A stretch of 64,000 nt of DNA from JAPLNB01 sp964451955. Its GTDB lineage: Bacteria; Planctomycetota; Phycisphaerae; Tepidisphaerales; Tepidisphaeraceae. Shown piece after piece: positions 36,909 to 45,334 of the stretch. The DNA lies in NCBI GenBank assembly GCA_964451955.1, contig CAYVKG010000011.1:1-64000 (forward strand). Reading direction: 5' to 3'. Numbering within the stretch: position 1 is the stretch's first letter; each line of letters opens with the position of its first letter. The notes under the pieces were generated by a model. It was not told where the DNA came from. It made no database searches and saw only the letters and a list, made by a program, of their open reading frames with translations. A program made the position numbers and the translations under genes.

Positions 36909-37271
36909 ATGGGTAAGAGACTGTATGTTGGGAACCTGAGCTATGGGGTTGACAGTTCGGCCTTGGAACAACTGTTCGCCGCGCACGGACAGGTGGTCTC
37001 CGCTCAGGTCATCAGCGATCGCGACACCGGCAGAAGCAAAGGTTTCGGGTTCGTCGAAATGGCCAATGACAGCGAGGCCGATGCCGCTATCACCGCTCTC
37101 CACGGTCAAGAGCACGAGGGACGAACACTCACCGTCAACGAAGCTCGCCCTCGCGAAGAACGCAGCGGCGGCGGACGCGGCGGGTTCGGCGGCGGACGCG
37201 GCGATCGCGGCGGCGGACGCGGTGGATTCGGCGGTGGCGGACGGGACCGGGGCGGCTTCCGCGATCGATAA
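36909..37271 (+). CDS. RRM RNA-binding protein with RGG tail
   Basis: The product is 120 residues. RNP2 is LYVGNLSYGV (about 5-14) and RNP1 is KGFGFVEM (about 45-52); the domain ends near ALHGQEHEGRTLTVNEA. The C-terminus has GGRGGFGG and DRGGFRD repeats (about 86-120) typical of single-RRM RNA chaperones. It probably binds and unfolds structured RNA in the cytoplasm and may regulate its own mRNA. The gene is followed directly by a terminator. Confidence 0.9.
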   Translation: MGKRLYVGNLSYGVDSSALEQLFAAHGQVVSAQVISDRDTGRSKGFGFVEMANDSEADAAITALHGQEHEGRTLTVNEARPREERSGGGRGGFGGGRGDRGGGRGGFGGGGRDRGGFRDR

Positions 37272-37301
37272 TCCTTGGCCCTTATCTGGTTTTCTCACCA
37301 C

Positions 37302-37333
37302 GCCCGCGGGTACCAACTCGCGGGCCTTTCTTT
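37302..37333 (+). terminator. Intrinsic terminator of the RRM gene
   Basis: GCCCGCG (37302-37308) pairs with CGCGGGC (37319-37325) and is followed by CTTTCTTT. It lies 30 bases after the RRM stop. Confidence 0.75.
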
Positions 37334-37344
37334 GCATGGAGTCG

Positions 37345-37384
37345 AAAAAGCCCACGAACCGCGCTCGTGGGCCTTCTTCTTCTG
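37345..37384. terminator. Bidirectional intrinsic terminator, mainly serving the porin gene
   Basis: GCCCACGA (37350-37357) pairs with TCGTGGGC (37365-37372). The + side continues CTTCTTCTTCT. On the minus strand the stem is followed by TTTTT. It is placed 22 bases beyond the porin stop. Confidence 0.75.
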
Positions 37385-37405
37385 ACGCGCTGCCAAACCC
37401 AACCG

Positions 37406-38638
37406 TCAAAACTTGAATACCATGTCCACCGCGAATGTGTACATCTGATCGTCACGGCCCTTGTTGAAAACATCTTCCGTCGAAAAGTCGGCCCGAAACT
37501 CCGGACGTATCACCAAATTCTTCATCACCCTGTCCTTTGCCCATGGCGTTATGCCCATACCCACCGTCCCCTCGAAGTAGCTGGCGTCCACCCCCAAGCG
37601 CGCACCCCCGTCGTCACGGAACCACTCGCCACGCCCATTCAACGCAAACGTGTCGTTGAGCCCGTATCCCGCATAGCAGGCAATGCCATACCACCAGGCC
37701 GTGTCGCCGTCCACCGCGCAGTTCGATCCATAACCGATATCAGCATTCACCCCCAGCGTCAGTCGCTCCGTCAACGCGTACGTTAGCGTTAGATCAAACA
37801 GTGTGGTGTAGTCCGACGTGTCATCCGCCGTCTCGGGGCCAAACAGAACCTGCCCTGCCGTGCTCAGCTTCTTGTCCGTCGAGGTGTACCCAAGCTTCAC
37901 GTGGTAGCTGATCGAACCGTTGTTGTCGTCTGCCGACTGATCCCAACCACGAAAAATCCCCCCCTCCACAAGCCAGTTCTCATTGAGCTGGTACGTACCC
38001 ATGATGCCCGTGTGAGTGTACGGGCCGGCAGCATAGAAAAGATAAGAGTGCGTAAAAAGCATGTTGGTGGAGGGCGCAATCGTCTCGTACCCCGTCAGGG
38101 CGTTATATTTCCCCGCCCGAATACGCAAACCGTTCCCCACCGGAACCGCAAGGTCCATGTACGCCTGGTTCAGATCCACTTGGTATTCGGGATTGTCCGC
38201 CCCTGCGTACCAGTTCAGACCATTGGAGTGGATGAACCGGGCGTCTGCGCCATAAATGACTTCGACACGCCCTCCAAGATCCCATTCCTTCTTTGATGCA
38301 TCCACCCCTCGCTCAATCGCCAGATCAAGCTGGTTGCCCAGGAACTGGTTCGAACGCGGTTCGAATACGTTGCCAAAATTGTCCTTGTCCGCCCCCGCAA
38401 AGTTGTAGATGTACGACCCCTCAACGTAGCCGAATACATTGATATTCGCGTCCTTCAGCGATCTCCCGATGCCTCCGGAACTCAGCAACGCCATCAAAGG
38501 CGCGTCCTCCGAAGCGGCAGCTGTGGCAGATGCCTCCTGCAGGTACAAAGGACCATCACTGGGCCCTTCCGCCATTAGCGGACTCACGACCGACAAAGCC
38601 GCCCCCACAATGGCGGCCCGAAACGAACGACAAATCAC
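37406..38638 (-). CDS. Outer-membrane porin-like beta-barrel
   Basis: The product is 410 residues when begun at GTG 38638, which has AAGGAG 6 bases upstream; ATG 38656 would place the ribosome site inside the gene. A signal peptide ends near SPLMAEG. The mature protein shows amphipathic barrel strands (INVFGYVEGSYIYNF, RVEVIYGADARF, YTTLFDLTLTYALTERL), a family PYTHTG segment and a terminal FAVDMVFKF ending in Phe, as in outer-membrane barrels. It should allow small-solute passage across the outer membrane. It diverges from NadA across a 250-base intergenic region. Confidence 0.85.
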   Translation of the reverse strand: MICRSFRAAIVGAALSVVSPLMAEGPSDGPLYLQEASATAAASEDAPLMALLSSGGIGRSLKDANINVFGYVEGSYIYNFAGADKDNFGNVFEPRSNQFLGNQLDLAIERGVDASKKEWDLGGRVEVIYGADARFIHSNGLNWYAGADNPEYQVDLNQAYMDLAVPVGNGLRIRAGKYNALTGYETIAPSTNMLFTHSYLFYAAGPYTHTGIMGTYQLNENWLVEGGIFRGWDQSADDNNGSISYHVKLGYTSTDKKLSTAGQVLFGPETADDTSDYTTLFDLTLTYALTERLTLGVNADIGYGSNCAVDGDTAWWYGIACYAGYGLNDTFALNGRGEWFRDDGGARLGVDASYFEGTVGMGITPWAKDRVMKNLVIRPEFRADFSTEDVFNKGRDDQMYTFAVDMVFKF

Positions 38639-38888
38639 GGAAATCTCCTTTCCCATAATCCAGACACCTGAGCCACGGTCGCTTCAGCGGCACTCCTGCC
38701 CTCGCGACAGGCAATCCGCCCTGGTTCCTGCTGAGCTTGCCTGATCCATAGGCTCTCAAGCCAGACCCAGCCTTACCCACCAACCACCCAGCAAACCGTG
38801 CGCCGTAACTCGACCAATACCCAGGCGACTAACGGCGGCCATCAGGATATCATCATTCAGTCTTTGCCTTTGCCGAAAGAGGACACCA

Positions 38889-40019
38889 ATGCACCGTGTC
38901 TGGCAGGAACCGCTACCGAAAACCTACACCGAACTCGGCGACGCCGAACTGAAACGCCGTATCGCCGACGCTAAACAGAAACTCAAGGGAACGCTCGTCA
39001 TCCTCGGACACCATTACCAGCAGGACGACATCATCGCGTTCGCCGATTTCCGCGGCGACAGCTTCGAACTCTCTCGCCGCGCCGCCGAACAGAAAGGCAT
39101 CGAGTATGTCGTCTTCTGCGGCGTCCACTTCATGGCCGAATCCGCCGACATCCTCACCGACGAAAACGTCAAGGTCCTCCTGCCCGATCTCGGCGCCGGA
39201 TGCTCCATGGCCGATATGGCTAATCTGGAACAGACCCAGGACTGCTGGGAACAGCTTCAGACCGTCTGCGATCGCGCGCGAATCGTGCCCATCACCTATG
39301 TCAACAGCTCCGCCGCAATCAAGGCGTTCGTCGGAGAGCACGGCGGGGCGGTTTGCACCAGCAGCAACTGCCGCAACGTCCTCGACTGGGCTCTCCGAGA
39401 GTCCGCAGCAGACAAAATCCTCTTCCTCCCCGATCAACATCTCGGACGCAACACCGCCTACGCCATGGGCTGGCCGCTCGACAGCATGATCGTCTGGGAC
39501 CCCATCCAAAACCTCGGCGGAAACACCGAACACGCCCTCCAGACCGTCAAATTCATCCTCTGGAAGGGGCATTGCTCCGTCCATGCTCTCTTCCGCCCCG
39601 AACACGTCGACGAAGTCAGGCGAAATTCCCCAAACATCAAGGTCATCGTCCACCCCGAATGCAAATGGGAAGTCGTGCAAAAAGCCGACCTCGCCGGAAG
39701 CACCGCCTTCATCCGCAATACCGTCAACGCCGCGCCTCCGGGAACCCAATGGGCCATCGGCACCGAAGTCCACATGGTCAACCGCCTCCGACACGAACAT
39801 CCCGAACAGACAATCTCCGTCCTCAGCGGATGCCAATGCCTCTGCACTACCATGTTCCGCATCGACTTGCCACACCTCTGCTGGACCCTCGAAAACCTCC
39901 TCTCCGGAAACGTCGTCAATCAGATCACGGTCGATCCCCAAACACGCAAGTGGGCCTTGGTGGCGCTCCAACGAATGCTCAATATCACAGGAACCCGCAA
40001 CCTCCCCAAATCCCCCTGA
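38889..40019 (+). CDS. nadA: Quinolinate synthase NadA
   Basis: The product is 376 residues; ATG 38889 has AGAGGA 6 bases before it. Family landmarks are VILGHHYQQDDI, FRGDSFELSRRAA, VVFCGVHFMAESADIL and LLPDLGAGCSMADM. Cysteines at about 104, in CTSSNC and in CQCLCTTM can supply the 4Fe-4S cluster. The enzyme joins iminoaspartate and dihydroxyacetone phosphate to form quinolinate in NAD synthesis. NadB and NadC are not in the window. Confidence 0.93.
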   Translation: MHRVWQEPLPKTYTELGDAELKRRIADAKQKLKGTLVILGHHYQQDDIIAFADFRGDSFELSRRAAEQKGIEYVVFCGVHFMAESADILTDENVKVLLPDLGAGCSMADMANLEQTQDCWEQLQTVCDRARIVPITYVNSSAAIKAFVGEHGGAVCTSSNCRNVLDWALRESAADKILFLPDQHLGRNTAYAMGWPLDSMIVWDPIQNLGGNTEHALQTVKFILWKGHCSVHALFRPEHVDEVRRNSPNIKVIVHPECKWEVVQKADLAGSTAFIRNTVNAAPPGTQWAIGTEVHMVNRLRHEHPEQTISVLSGCQCLCTTMFRIDLPHLCWTLENLLSGNVVNQITVDPQTRKWALVALQRMLNITGTRNLPKSP

Positions 40020-40177
40020 GCGGCTTCCCGGCCATTGTCCGTATCCGCCCGGACGCAACGCAAACCCCTCCGCCCCGTTATCGGACCTCAACCCCATCAG
40101 CCTCAACTTGCCTCCCCATCGCCATGTATCGTATGCCTGTCATTGGATCATCTATGGCCATCGGAGGAAATTGAACC

Positions 40178-40942
40178 ATGAAGCAACAGGCAAACCGCGA
40201 ATTCGCCATCGTCGAACATCTTGAAGACCGCCGACTCCTTAATGGCGCCGGCCCCCATGAGCCGGTCTGGCTCGCCGACCGCCAACTCATGATCAAGGGC
40301 ACACAAGCCCCCGATACCATCGTCATCAGTGCCTATCAATACCCCATCACCACCACCCTCGAAGATGGCTCCACCACGACCAGTTACATCGACAAGATCA
40401 AGGTCCTCTTCAACTCCAGGCAATTCCTCTTCCATGCCGACCAGGTCAAACGTATCGTCGTCAACGCCCGGGCCGGCGATGACTCCGTCGTCGTCGATGC
40501 CTCCGGCGGACCCATGACCAAACCTCTCCATGTCATCACCGGTAAAGGACATGACACAGCCCTCGGAGGTGCGGGTAACGATAAACTCTGGGGCGAACTC
40601 GGCGACGACTCCATCGACGGCGGCGGCGGCGACGACATGCTCTCCGGCGGCGCCGGAAATGACTCCATGCTCGGCGGCGACGGCAGTGACAAAATCCTCG
40701 GCGGTGCCGGCGACGACAACCTCGACGGCGGACTCGGCGATGACAGAGTCTCCGGCCAACAGGGCAACGATGACCTCACCGGCGGCGAAGGCGCCGATAT
40801 CCTCTCCGGTGGAGCGGGCAACGACGATTTCCTCGGCGGCGCAAACGACGCGCAGAACGAAATCAAAGACCAACGCAAGGAGGACGATGGCGACAATGTC
40901 CTGAAAATCAAGAAAAAGAAGGTCCACGAACAGCCCGATTGA
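40178..40942 (+). CDS. LEPR-XLL protein with RTX calcium-binding repeats
   Basis: The product is 254 residues. The LEPR-XLL signature VEHLEDRRLLNG starts near residue 10, directly after a short basic leader. A small beta region follows, and then at least ten RTX nonapeptides of the GGxGxD type (GGAGNDKLWGELGDDSIDGG, onward to about 222). The lysine-rich end is KIKKKKVHEQ. The repeats should bind calcium and fold as a parallel beta-roll outside the cell. It lies downstream of nadA with its own terminator. Confidence 0.85.
   Translation: MKQQANREFAIVEHLEDRRLLNGAGPHEPVWLADRQLMIKGTQAPDTIVISAYQYPITTTLEDGSTTTSYIDKIKVLFNSRQFLFHADQVKRIVVNARAGDDSVVVDASGGPMTKPLHVITGKGHDTALGGAGNDKLWGELGDDSIDGGGGDDMLSGGAGNDSMLGGDGSDKILGGAGDDNLDGGLGDDRVSGQQGNDDLTGGEGADILSGGAGNDDFLGGANDAQNEIKDQRKEDDGDNVLKIKKKKVHEQPD
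40558..40850 (+). repeat. RTX nonapeptide-coding repeat array
   Basis: The DNA repeats roughly every 27 bases around GGCGG-GCC-GG-AA/GA-TGAC units, encoding GG-x-G-x-D nonapeptides. The repetition is at protein level and diverged in DNA, so it is not a CRISPR or microsatellite. Confidence 0.75.
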
Positions 40943-41009
40943 TCAACCCCAACCCAAATAACCGTCGCCTAAACGAATCACGCGACTCCGCGAACGAACA
41001 AATACAGAG

Positions 41010-41036
41010 GCCCACGGCTTCGCCGTGGGCCTTCTC
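41010..41036. terminator. Hairpin terminator between convergent genes
   Basis: GCCCACGGC (41010-41018) pairs with GCCGTGGGC (41022-41030) around a 3-base loop. The + strand continues CTTCTCC; the minus side continues CTCTGTATTTG. It sits between the RTX gene and the fucosidase gene, and probably serves both. Confidence 0.65.
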
Positions 41037-41068
41037 CGTCTCGCGCTCTCCTACTCTCCTCCACCCCC

Positions 41069-43051
41069 TCAGTTCGCACGTGGGCTCAGCTTGATCAAAC
41101 GCACATTGATCGGCTTCCAACTGCCGGCGTCTCTCGCACGCATCGTGAGCGACTCTTGACCCGGTTGTTTGAATTCCAGCACCCCGGCGTCAACTTCCAC
41201 AAATCGGTCCCAGCCCCCCGTGTTTGTAACCTTCCCCTCCAGCCTCTGGCCTCCCGCCTCAATCACGAAAGCCGATTCGGCATGTGTCGTCGCGCAAATA
41301 GCCGTCACCTTCCACCGGCCCGCCCGCGTGACATTCACCTTCCACGACGCCGAATCCCCCGAATTGTCCCAGAATCCAATGTTCGGCTGGCCACCCTGCG
41401 CCTCCGTCCGCAGCGAGCCCTTCAGATCGGCCTCATCCGGCTTCAACGCGTAGGTCCCCGCCGCGTCCGCCTGAACCGCCGGTGCCTGCGGCAAGGCAAG
41501 CTCCGGCTTGAATCCCCGAAGATCACTACCCCTGATCTTCAACGCCACCGCATAGTCGCAGGGCCGCTTGGCCGGCAACTGAACCGTCAACGCGTCGGCA
41601 TCGTGCCTGAACTCCACTGCCCCAGCGCCAAGCAACGATACCCCCTCAATTCGCCCCGTAACCCCGGCAAACTTCGCCAGCGACCGGATAACCAACTTCC
41701 CGTCCTCCGGATAACCCAGCGCGAACGCGTACAACGCCGAGTCCCCTTTCGTCGTGAACCGAATGTCCTTCGCCGAATACCTGAAGTCTTCCCCAAAATG
41801 CCCTCCCTTCGCCCGCACAGGACCCTCCCCGTGCACCAGCCACGGTCGCGTGCCGTAAATCCCCTCCCCGTTGATCGCAATCCACGCCCCCAGTTCCTCC
41901 AGTATCTTCTCCGCTTCCGGATCCAGCGAGCCGTCCGGACGCTGAACAACATTGATCAACAGGTTCCCGTTCTTCGCGACAATGTCCACCAGCATGTGGA
42001 TCACCCAGTCGGCCCCGCGATACTTCCAGTTCTTGTTGTAGTACCAGTCGCCAATCGACGTGTCCGTCTGCCATGGGTGCGGGCGGATCCCCGGCATCAC
42101 CCCTCGCTCCAAGTCCTCAACCCACATCCCGTTCGACTGCTGCTTGCATGTGTAAACCACCTCCACTTTCCCCCCGTGCCGCTGGGCGCTCGAATTGTAC
42201 AGGTGGGCAATCATGCTGCGACCTATCTCGTTGTTGAACGGCACCGCCCCGTCCGTGTACAGCAGGTCAGGTTCATAATTGTCCACAAGCTCCTTGATCC
42301 GCTCATACCACTGCGCCTGCCAGCGGCGATCGTTGCTGTACCAGTTCGTGTCCCCAGCCTTCGCCGGAAAGTGATACAGATCCTGGTACAGAGAATCCGC
42401 CCCATCATACGAAACACCCGCCAGCGGCCCGGTCTTGTCCGACTTGTGCGAGTCCTGAAACCACGTGAAACTCGCCCCAAGATGCTCCGAAACACCAAAC
42501 CTCAGCCCAAGCTTCTTCGCCGCCGCCTGCCAGTCCCCCACGACGTCCCGCTTGGGCCCCATGTTCACCGCGTTCCACTTGTGCAGCTTCGAATTCCACA
42601 GGTAAAAGTTGTCATGATGCGACCCCATCGACACGAAATACCTCGCCCCCGCCTTCTTGTACAAAGCCATCAGCCGATCAGGATCCCACCTCTCCGCCTT
42701 CCACAGCGGAATAATGTCCTTGTATCCCGCCTTGCTCGGATGGCCGTATGTCTCCAGATGGTGCTTGTACTGCGGGTGCCCCTGAACGTACATGTGCTTG
42801 GCGTACCAGTCCCCCATCATCGGCACCGCCTGAGGCCCCCAGTGCGCCCACATGCCCAGCTTCGCGTCCCGAAACCACTCCGGATACTGATAACTCCGAA
42901 AAGACTCCAACGTCGGCTCAAACGGACCTTGGGCAATCCTCACCTCCCCCACCTGCTTCTCCACAAGCGCCTTCCCACCGGACCGACACGAACCCGTCAC
43001 CGCCAGAATCATGGCGATCCCGGCCAGAGCAACTGTGTTCTGAGAGATCAT
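41069..43051 (-). CDS. GH29 alpha-L-fucosidase lipoprotein
   Basis: The product is 660 residues. The signal MISQNTVALAGIAMILAVTG ends in a lipobox Cys (GSC), so the enzyme is probably anchored at the outer membrane or periplasm. GH29 landmarks are WFRDAKLGMWAHWGPQAVP, YFVSMGSHHDNFYLWNSK and the nucleophile Asp in PDLLYTDGAVPF. A C-terminal beta-sandwich follows (from about residue 520). The enzyme hydrolyses terminal alpha-L-fucose. It is the last gene of a minus-strand run beginning with RhaI, and may feed fucose to the salvage kinase at 55497. Confidence 0.9.
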   Translation of the reverse strand: MISQNTVALAGIAMILAVTGSCRSGGKALVEKQVGEVRIAQGPFEPTLESFRSYQYPEWFRDAKLGMWAHWGPQAVPMMGDWYAKHMYVQGHPQYKHHLETYGHPSKAGYKDIIPLWKAERWDPDRLMALYKKAGARYFVSMGSHHDNFYLWNSKLHKWNAVNMGPKRDVVGDWQAAAKKLGLRFGVSEHLGASFTWFQDSHKSDKTGPLAGVSYDGADSLYQDLYHFPAKAGDTNWYSNDRRWQAQWYERIKELVDNYEPDLLYTDGAVPFNNEIGRSMIAHLYNSSAQRHGGKVEVVYTCKQQSNGMWVEDLERGVMPGIRPHPWQTDTSIGDWYYNKNWKYRGADWVIHMLVDIVAKNGNLLINVVQRPDGSLDPEAEKILEELGAWIAINGEGIYGTRPWLVHGEGPVRAKGGHFGEDFRYSAKDIRFTTKGDSALYAFALGYPEDGKLVIRSLAKFAGVTGRIEGVSLLGAGAVEFRHDADALTVQLPAKRPCDYAVALKIRGSDLRGFKPELALPQAPAVQADAAGTYALKPDEADLKGSLRTEAQGGQPNIGFWDNSGDSASWKVNVTRAGRWKVTAICATTHAESAFVIEAGGQRLEGKVTNTGGWDRFVEVDAGVLEFKQPGQESLTMRARDAGSWKPINVRLIKLSPRAN

Positions 43052-43185
43052 GAAATACCGCCCTTTCTTGAACTGCCGCCAAGCTGTCCCCTTCCCAGCA
43101 TACCCCCAATTTTACCCCGCGTGCAGCATCAGCCCATGCCACGGATTGACCTTGGCATGACGATTCTTGACTTGCCTCCGAAGAT

Positions 43186-44241
43186 CTACTTCCCGTTCAG
43201 ACGCTGGCGAACGTAATCGGCACGGGCGGCACGCCGCAGGTCCCCTTCAAGTTTTCGACCCTGGATCTTCTGCAGATGTGCCGGCTGCGTCAGCAAGAAC
43301 AGCTCATTGATCGTGCGCACGTCAATGTCCTTCACCCGGCCTAGATTCACCCCCATACGCACGTGGCTCAATAAAAACAGCGTCTCGTCACTCGCCAAAA
43401 GTCGCGCCGATCGCAACAGGCCCAGCGCTCGGCAAACCTTGTCATCTAACGCCACCGTCCGATCATTCAGTAGCTGCCGACGAGCATGCTGCTCATAGTC
43501 CACAATCTTCGGTACCACGTGCAGCCGAAACTCCGAAATCGTCTCGTCTTCCGACTTGCCCAGCGTCGTCTGGTTCGATATCTGATAGAAATCCCCCGTC
43601 GCTTCCGTGCCCTCCCCGTATAGACCACGAACCGCCAGCCGCATCTCCTTCGCCGCTCGAAATACCTTCTCGATCTCCCCCGTCAGCTTCAACGCCGGAA
43701 GATGCAACATCACCGAAACACGCAAACCCGTCCCCACGTTCGTCGGACACGCCGTCAAATAGCCAAACCGCGAATGAAACGCGAAATCCAGCTTCGATTC
43801 CAGCTTGTCGTCAATCTCGTTAATCTGCTCCCACGCCTCCTCCAGCTGAAAACCCGAACGCAGAACCTGCATCCGCAAATGATCTTCCTCATTTACCATG
43901 ATCGCCGCAGTCTCGTCATCCGCTACGGCCACGCCCCGCGCCCCCTCGGACATCGCGTGTGGCTTCGATATCAGATGCCGTTCCACCAGCAGCTCTCGGT
44001 CCATCTGCGGGGCGCTCTCCAAGTCTATGTACAACACCTGCGACGCAACTTGAGCCCCCAAAATCGTGTCCCGAATCCGCGCCTCAAGCACCTGCCGCTG
44101 GTGCCGGCTCGCCCGAGCCAGAAACGGAAAACCGCCAACATTCCGCGCCAGGCGGATCCGCGTCGAAATCACAATCTCCGATTGTGGGCCGCTTCCGCGG
44201 AGCCATTCACCGGCGTGGTTGGTCAGGTCGCTAAGTTTCAT
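43186..44241 (-). CDS. mcsB: Protein arginine kinase McsB
   Basis: The product is 351 residues from ATG 44241 (MKLSDLTNHAGEWLRG). Family features are IVISTRIRLARNVGGFPF and the TACPTNVGTGLRVSV loop with the reactive Cys of guanido kinases. VNEEDHLRMQVL, DFYQISNQTTLG and a terminal RRAARADYVRQRL are also present. McsB phosphorylates arginine residues on damaged proteins and marks them for ClpCP degradation. It follows McsA by 53 bases on the same strand. CtsR and ClpC, its usual partners in Firmicutes, are not in the window. Confidence 0.92.
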   Translation of the reverse strand: MKLSDLTNHAGEWLRGSGPQSEIVISTRIRLARNVGGFPFLARASRHQRQVLEARIRDTILGAQVASQVLYIDLESAPQMDRELLVERHLISKPHAMSEGARGVAVADDETAAIMVNEEDHLRMQVLRSGFQLEEAWEQINEIDDKLESKLDFAFHSRFGYLTACPTNVGTGLRVSVMLHLPALKLTGEIEKVFRAAKEMRLAVRGLYGEGTEATGDFYQISNQTTLGKSEDETISEFRLHVVPKIVDYEQHARRQLLNDRTVALDDKVCRALGLLRSARLLASDETLFLLSHVRMGVNLGRVKDIDVRTINELFLLTQPAHLQKIQGRKLEGDLRRAARADYVRQRLNGK

Positions 44242-44294
44242 TTCTTTTGTCGCCCGTTCTCTTGAGTCCGAAACTGTGGCTCCCAAAGGCGCCT

Positions 44295-44801
44295 CTACCC
44301 TTCTTCCGCTTCGCGAATCTGGTCGCGAAGTTTCGCCGCACGCTCATAGTCCTCCAGTTCCACGGCCCGGGCAAGCTCCTTCCTTAGCTTCGTGATATCC
44401 ACAAGTCTCCGCTTGGGACGCGATCCCTCCCCCGTCCCCCCTGCACGCACAGGCGTCTTCCCAACGTGGTGCGTCGCCCCTTCATGCGCTCTCTGCAGCA
44501 GCGGCGTCAGGTCCTTCTCGAAAACATCATAGTCGTGTTCGCACCCAAACAGACCGTGCTGACGAAATTCAGCCCACGAAATCCCGCACTGCTCACACGT
44601 CGTCCCTAGGTCCTTCTGCATCCCCGAATGCGCCATCACGAAGTTCGTCAACAGTTCGTTGATCGGAGTATGCCCCTTCACCGCAGGCACACCCTCCGCC
44701 TGCGCCGCGCATTGCTCGCAAAGGTGCTTCTCTATCTTCTTGCCGTTCCGGATTTCCGTCAGATGCACGGTCGCCGGCTTATTACAGTTGTCACATTTCA
44801 T
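44295..44801 (-). CDS. mcsA: McsA, activator of protein arginine kinase
   Basis: The product is 168 residues. It has CxxC zinc sites at the N-terminus (KCDNCNKPA, HLCEQCAAQ), a central pair in TCEQCGIS and FGCEHDY, and a C-terminal UVR-type helical hairpin (DITKLRKELARAVELEDYER then AAKLRDQI). This order is the McsA pattern; it activates McsB through its zinc domain. It is upstream of mcsB on the same strand. Confidence 0.88.
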   Translation of the reverse strand: MKCDNCNKPATVHLTEIRNGKKIEKHLCEQCAAQAEGVPAVKGHTPINELLTNFVMAHSGMQKDLGTTCEQCGISWAEFRQHGLFGCEHDYDVFEKDLTPLLQRAHEGATHHVGKTPVRAGGTGEGSRPKRRLVDITKLRKELARAVELEDYERAAKLRDQIREAEEG

Positions 44802-44907
44802 CGATTTGCCTGGTTGCGGATGACCAACCTTTCATCAATCCTATTTCCCTCCAAACCCAGCGTCAATGCGGAACAATCCGAACCCGCCCCGCCTGTCCTC
44901 ACCCTCC

Positions 44908-45270
44908 TCATGGCCGATAGGTCGCCGAATTCCCGGCCGTCTCCCACACCTCCACCCTCCCAAGCGAGATCCCCGCAGGCAAACTCAACAATCTCGCGAT
45001 CCGCAACGCAACGTTCTCCGCCGAAGGATTCGTCGCAACAAAGTGCGGCAGTTCGTTCAGGCTACGACCATTCCACGGCCCAACGATCGCATCCAGTAGC
45101 CGCTCTAGCTTGTGAAAGTCCATCACCAAACCCAGCGAATCCAATGCGGGTGCACAAACCGTCACGCACACTCTCCAAGTATGCGTGTGCGGCTCCTCCA
45201 TCGAGCCGTCATAAACGCGGATCTGATGCGACGCACAAAAACTCCGTTCCACCGTAATCTCAAATGCCAT
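44908..45270 (-). CDS. 6-pyruvoyltetrahydropterin synthase family protein, PTPS-III-like
   Basis: The product is 120 residues. The zinc ligands are His in CASHQIR and the pair in EEPHTHTW. The family's catalytic Cys, normally four residues before that pair (CxxxHGH), is replaced: the sequence is MEEPHTH, with Glu in the E-x-x-H position. In the literature this Glu form is PTPS-III, which makes 6-hydroxymethyl-dihydropterin for folate and can replace FolB. The C-terminal ISLGRVEVWETAGNSATY carries the typical Glu near the substrate. Classical QueD or BH4 synthesis is thus less likely. Confidence 0.8.
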   Translation of the reverse strand: MAFEITVERSFCASHQIRVYDGSMEEPHTHTWRVCVTVCAPALDSLGLVMDFHKLERLLDAIVGPWNGRSLNELPHFVATNPSAENVALRIARLLSLPAGISLGRVEVWETAGNSATYRP

Positions 45271-45334
45271 GCCTTCGTCCGTCCCTCGTCAGCAAACCAA
45301 AATCGTAGCCCGCCAATCCCCCTCAGGCTAACCA

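Noticed and set aside
38913..40106. Minus-strand open frame of 397 residues
   Set aside because: Opposite nadA; very acidic Gly/Asp/Glu-rich translation typical of an antisense frame.
40558..40850. Short repeats considered as a DNA satellite or CRISPR
   Set aside because: They encode RTX nonapeptides in frame and differ in sequence.
41156..43216. Long + strand open frame of 686 residues
   Set aside because: Antisense to the GH29 fucosidase; Arg/Pro/Leu-rich without domains. A shadow of a high-GC gene.
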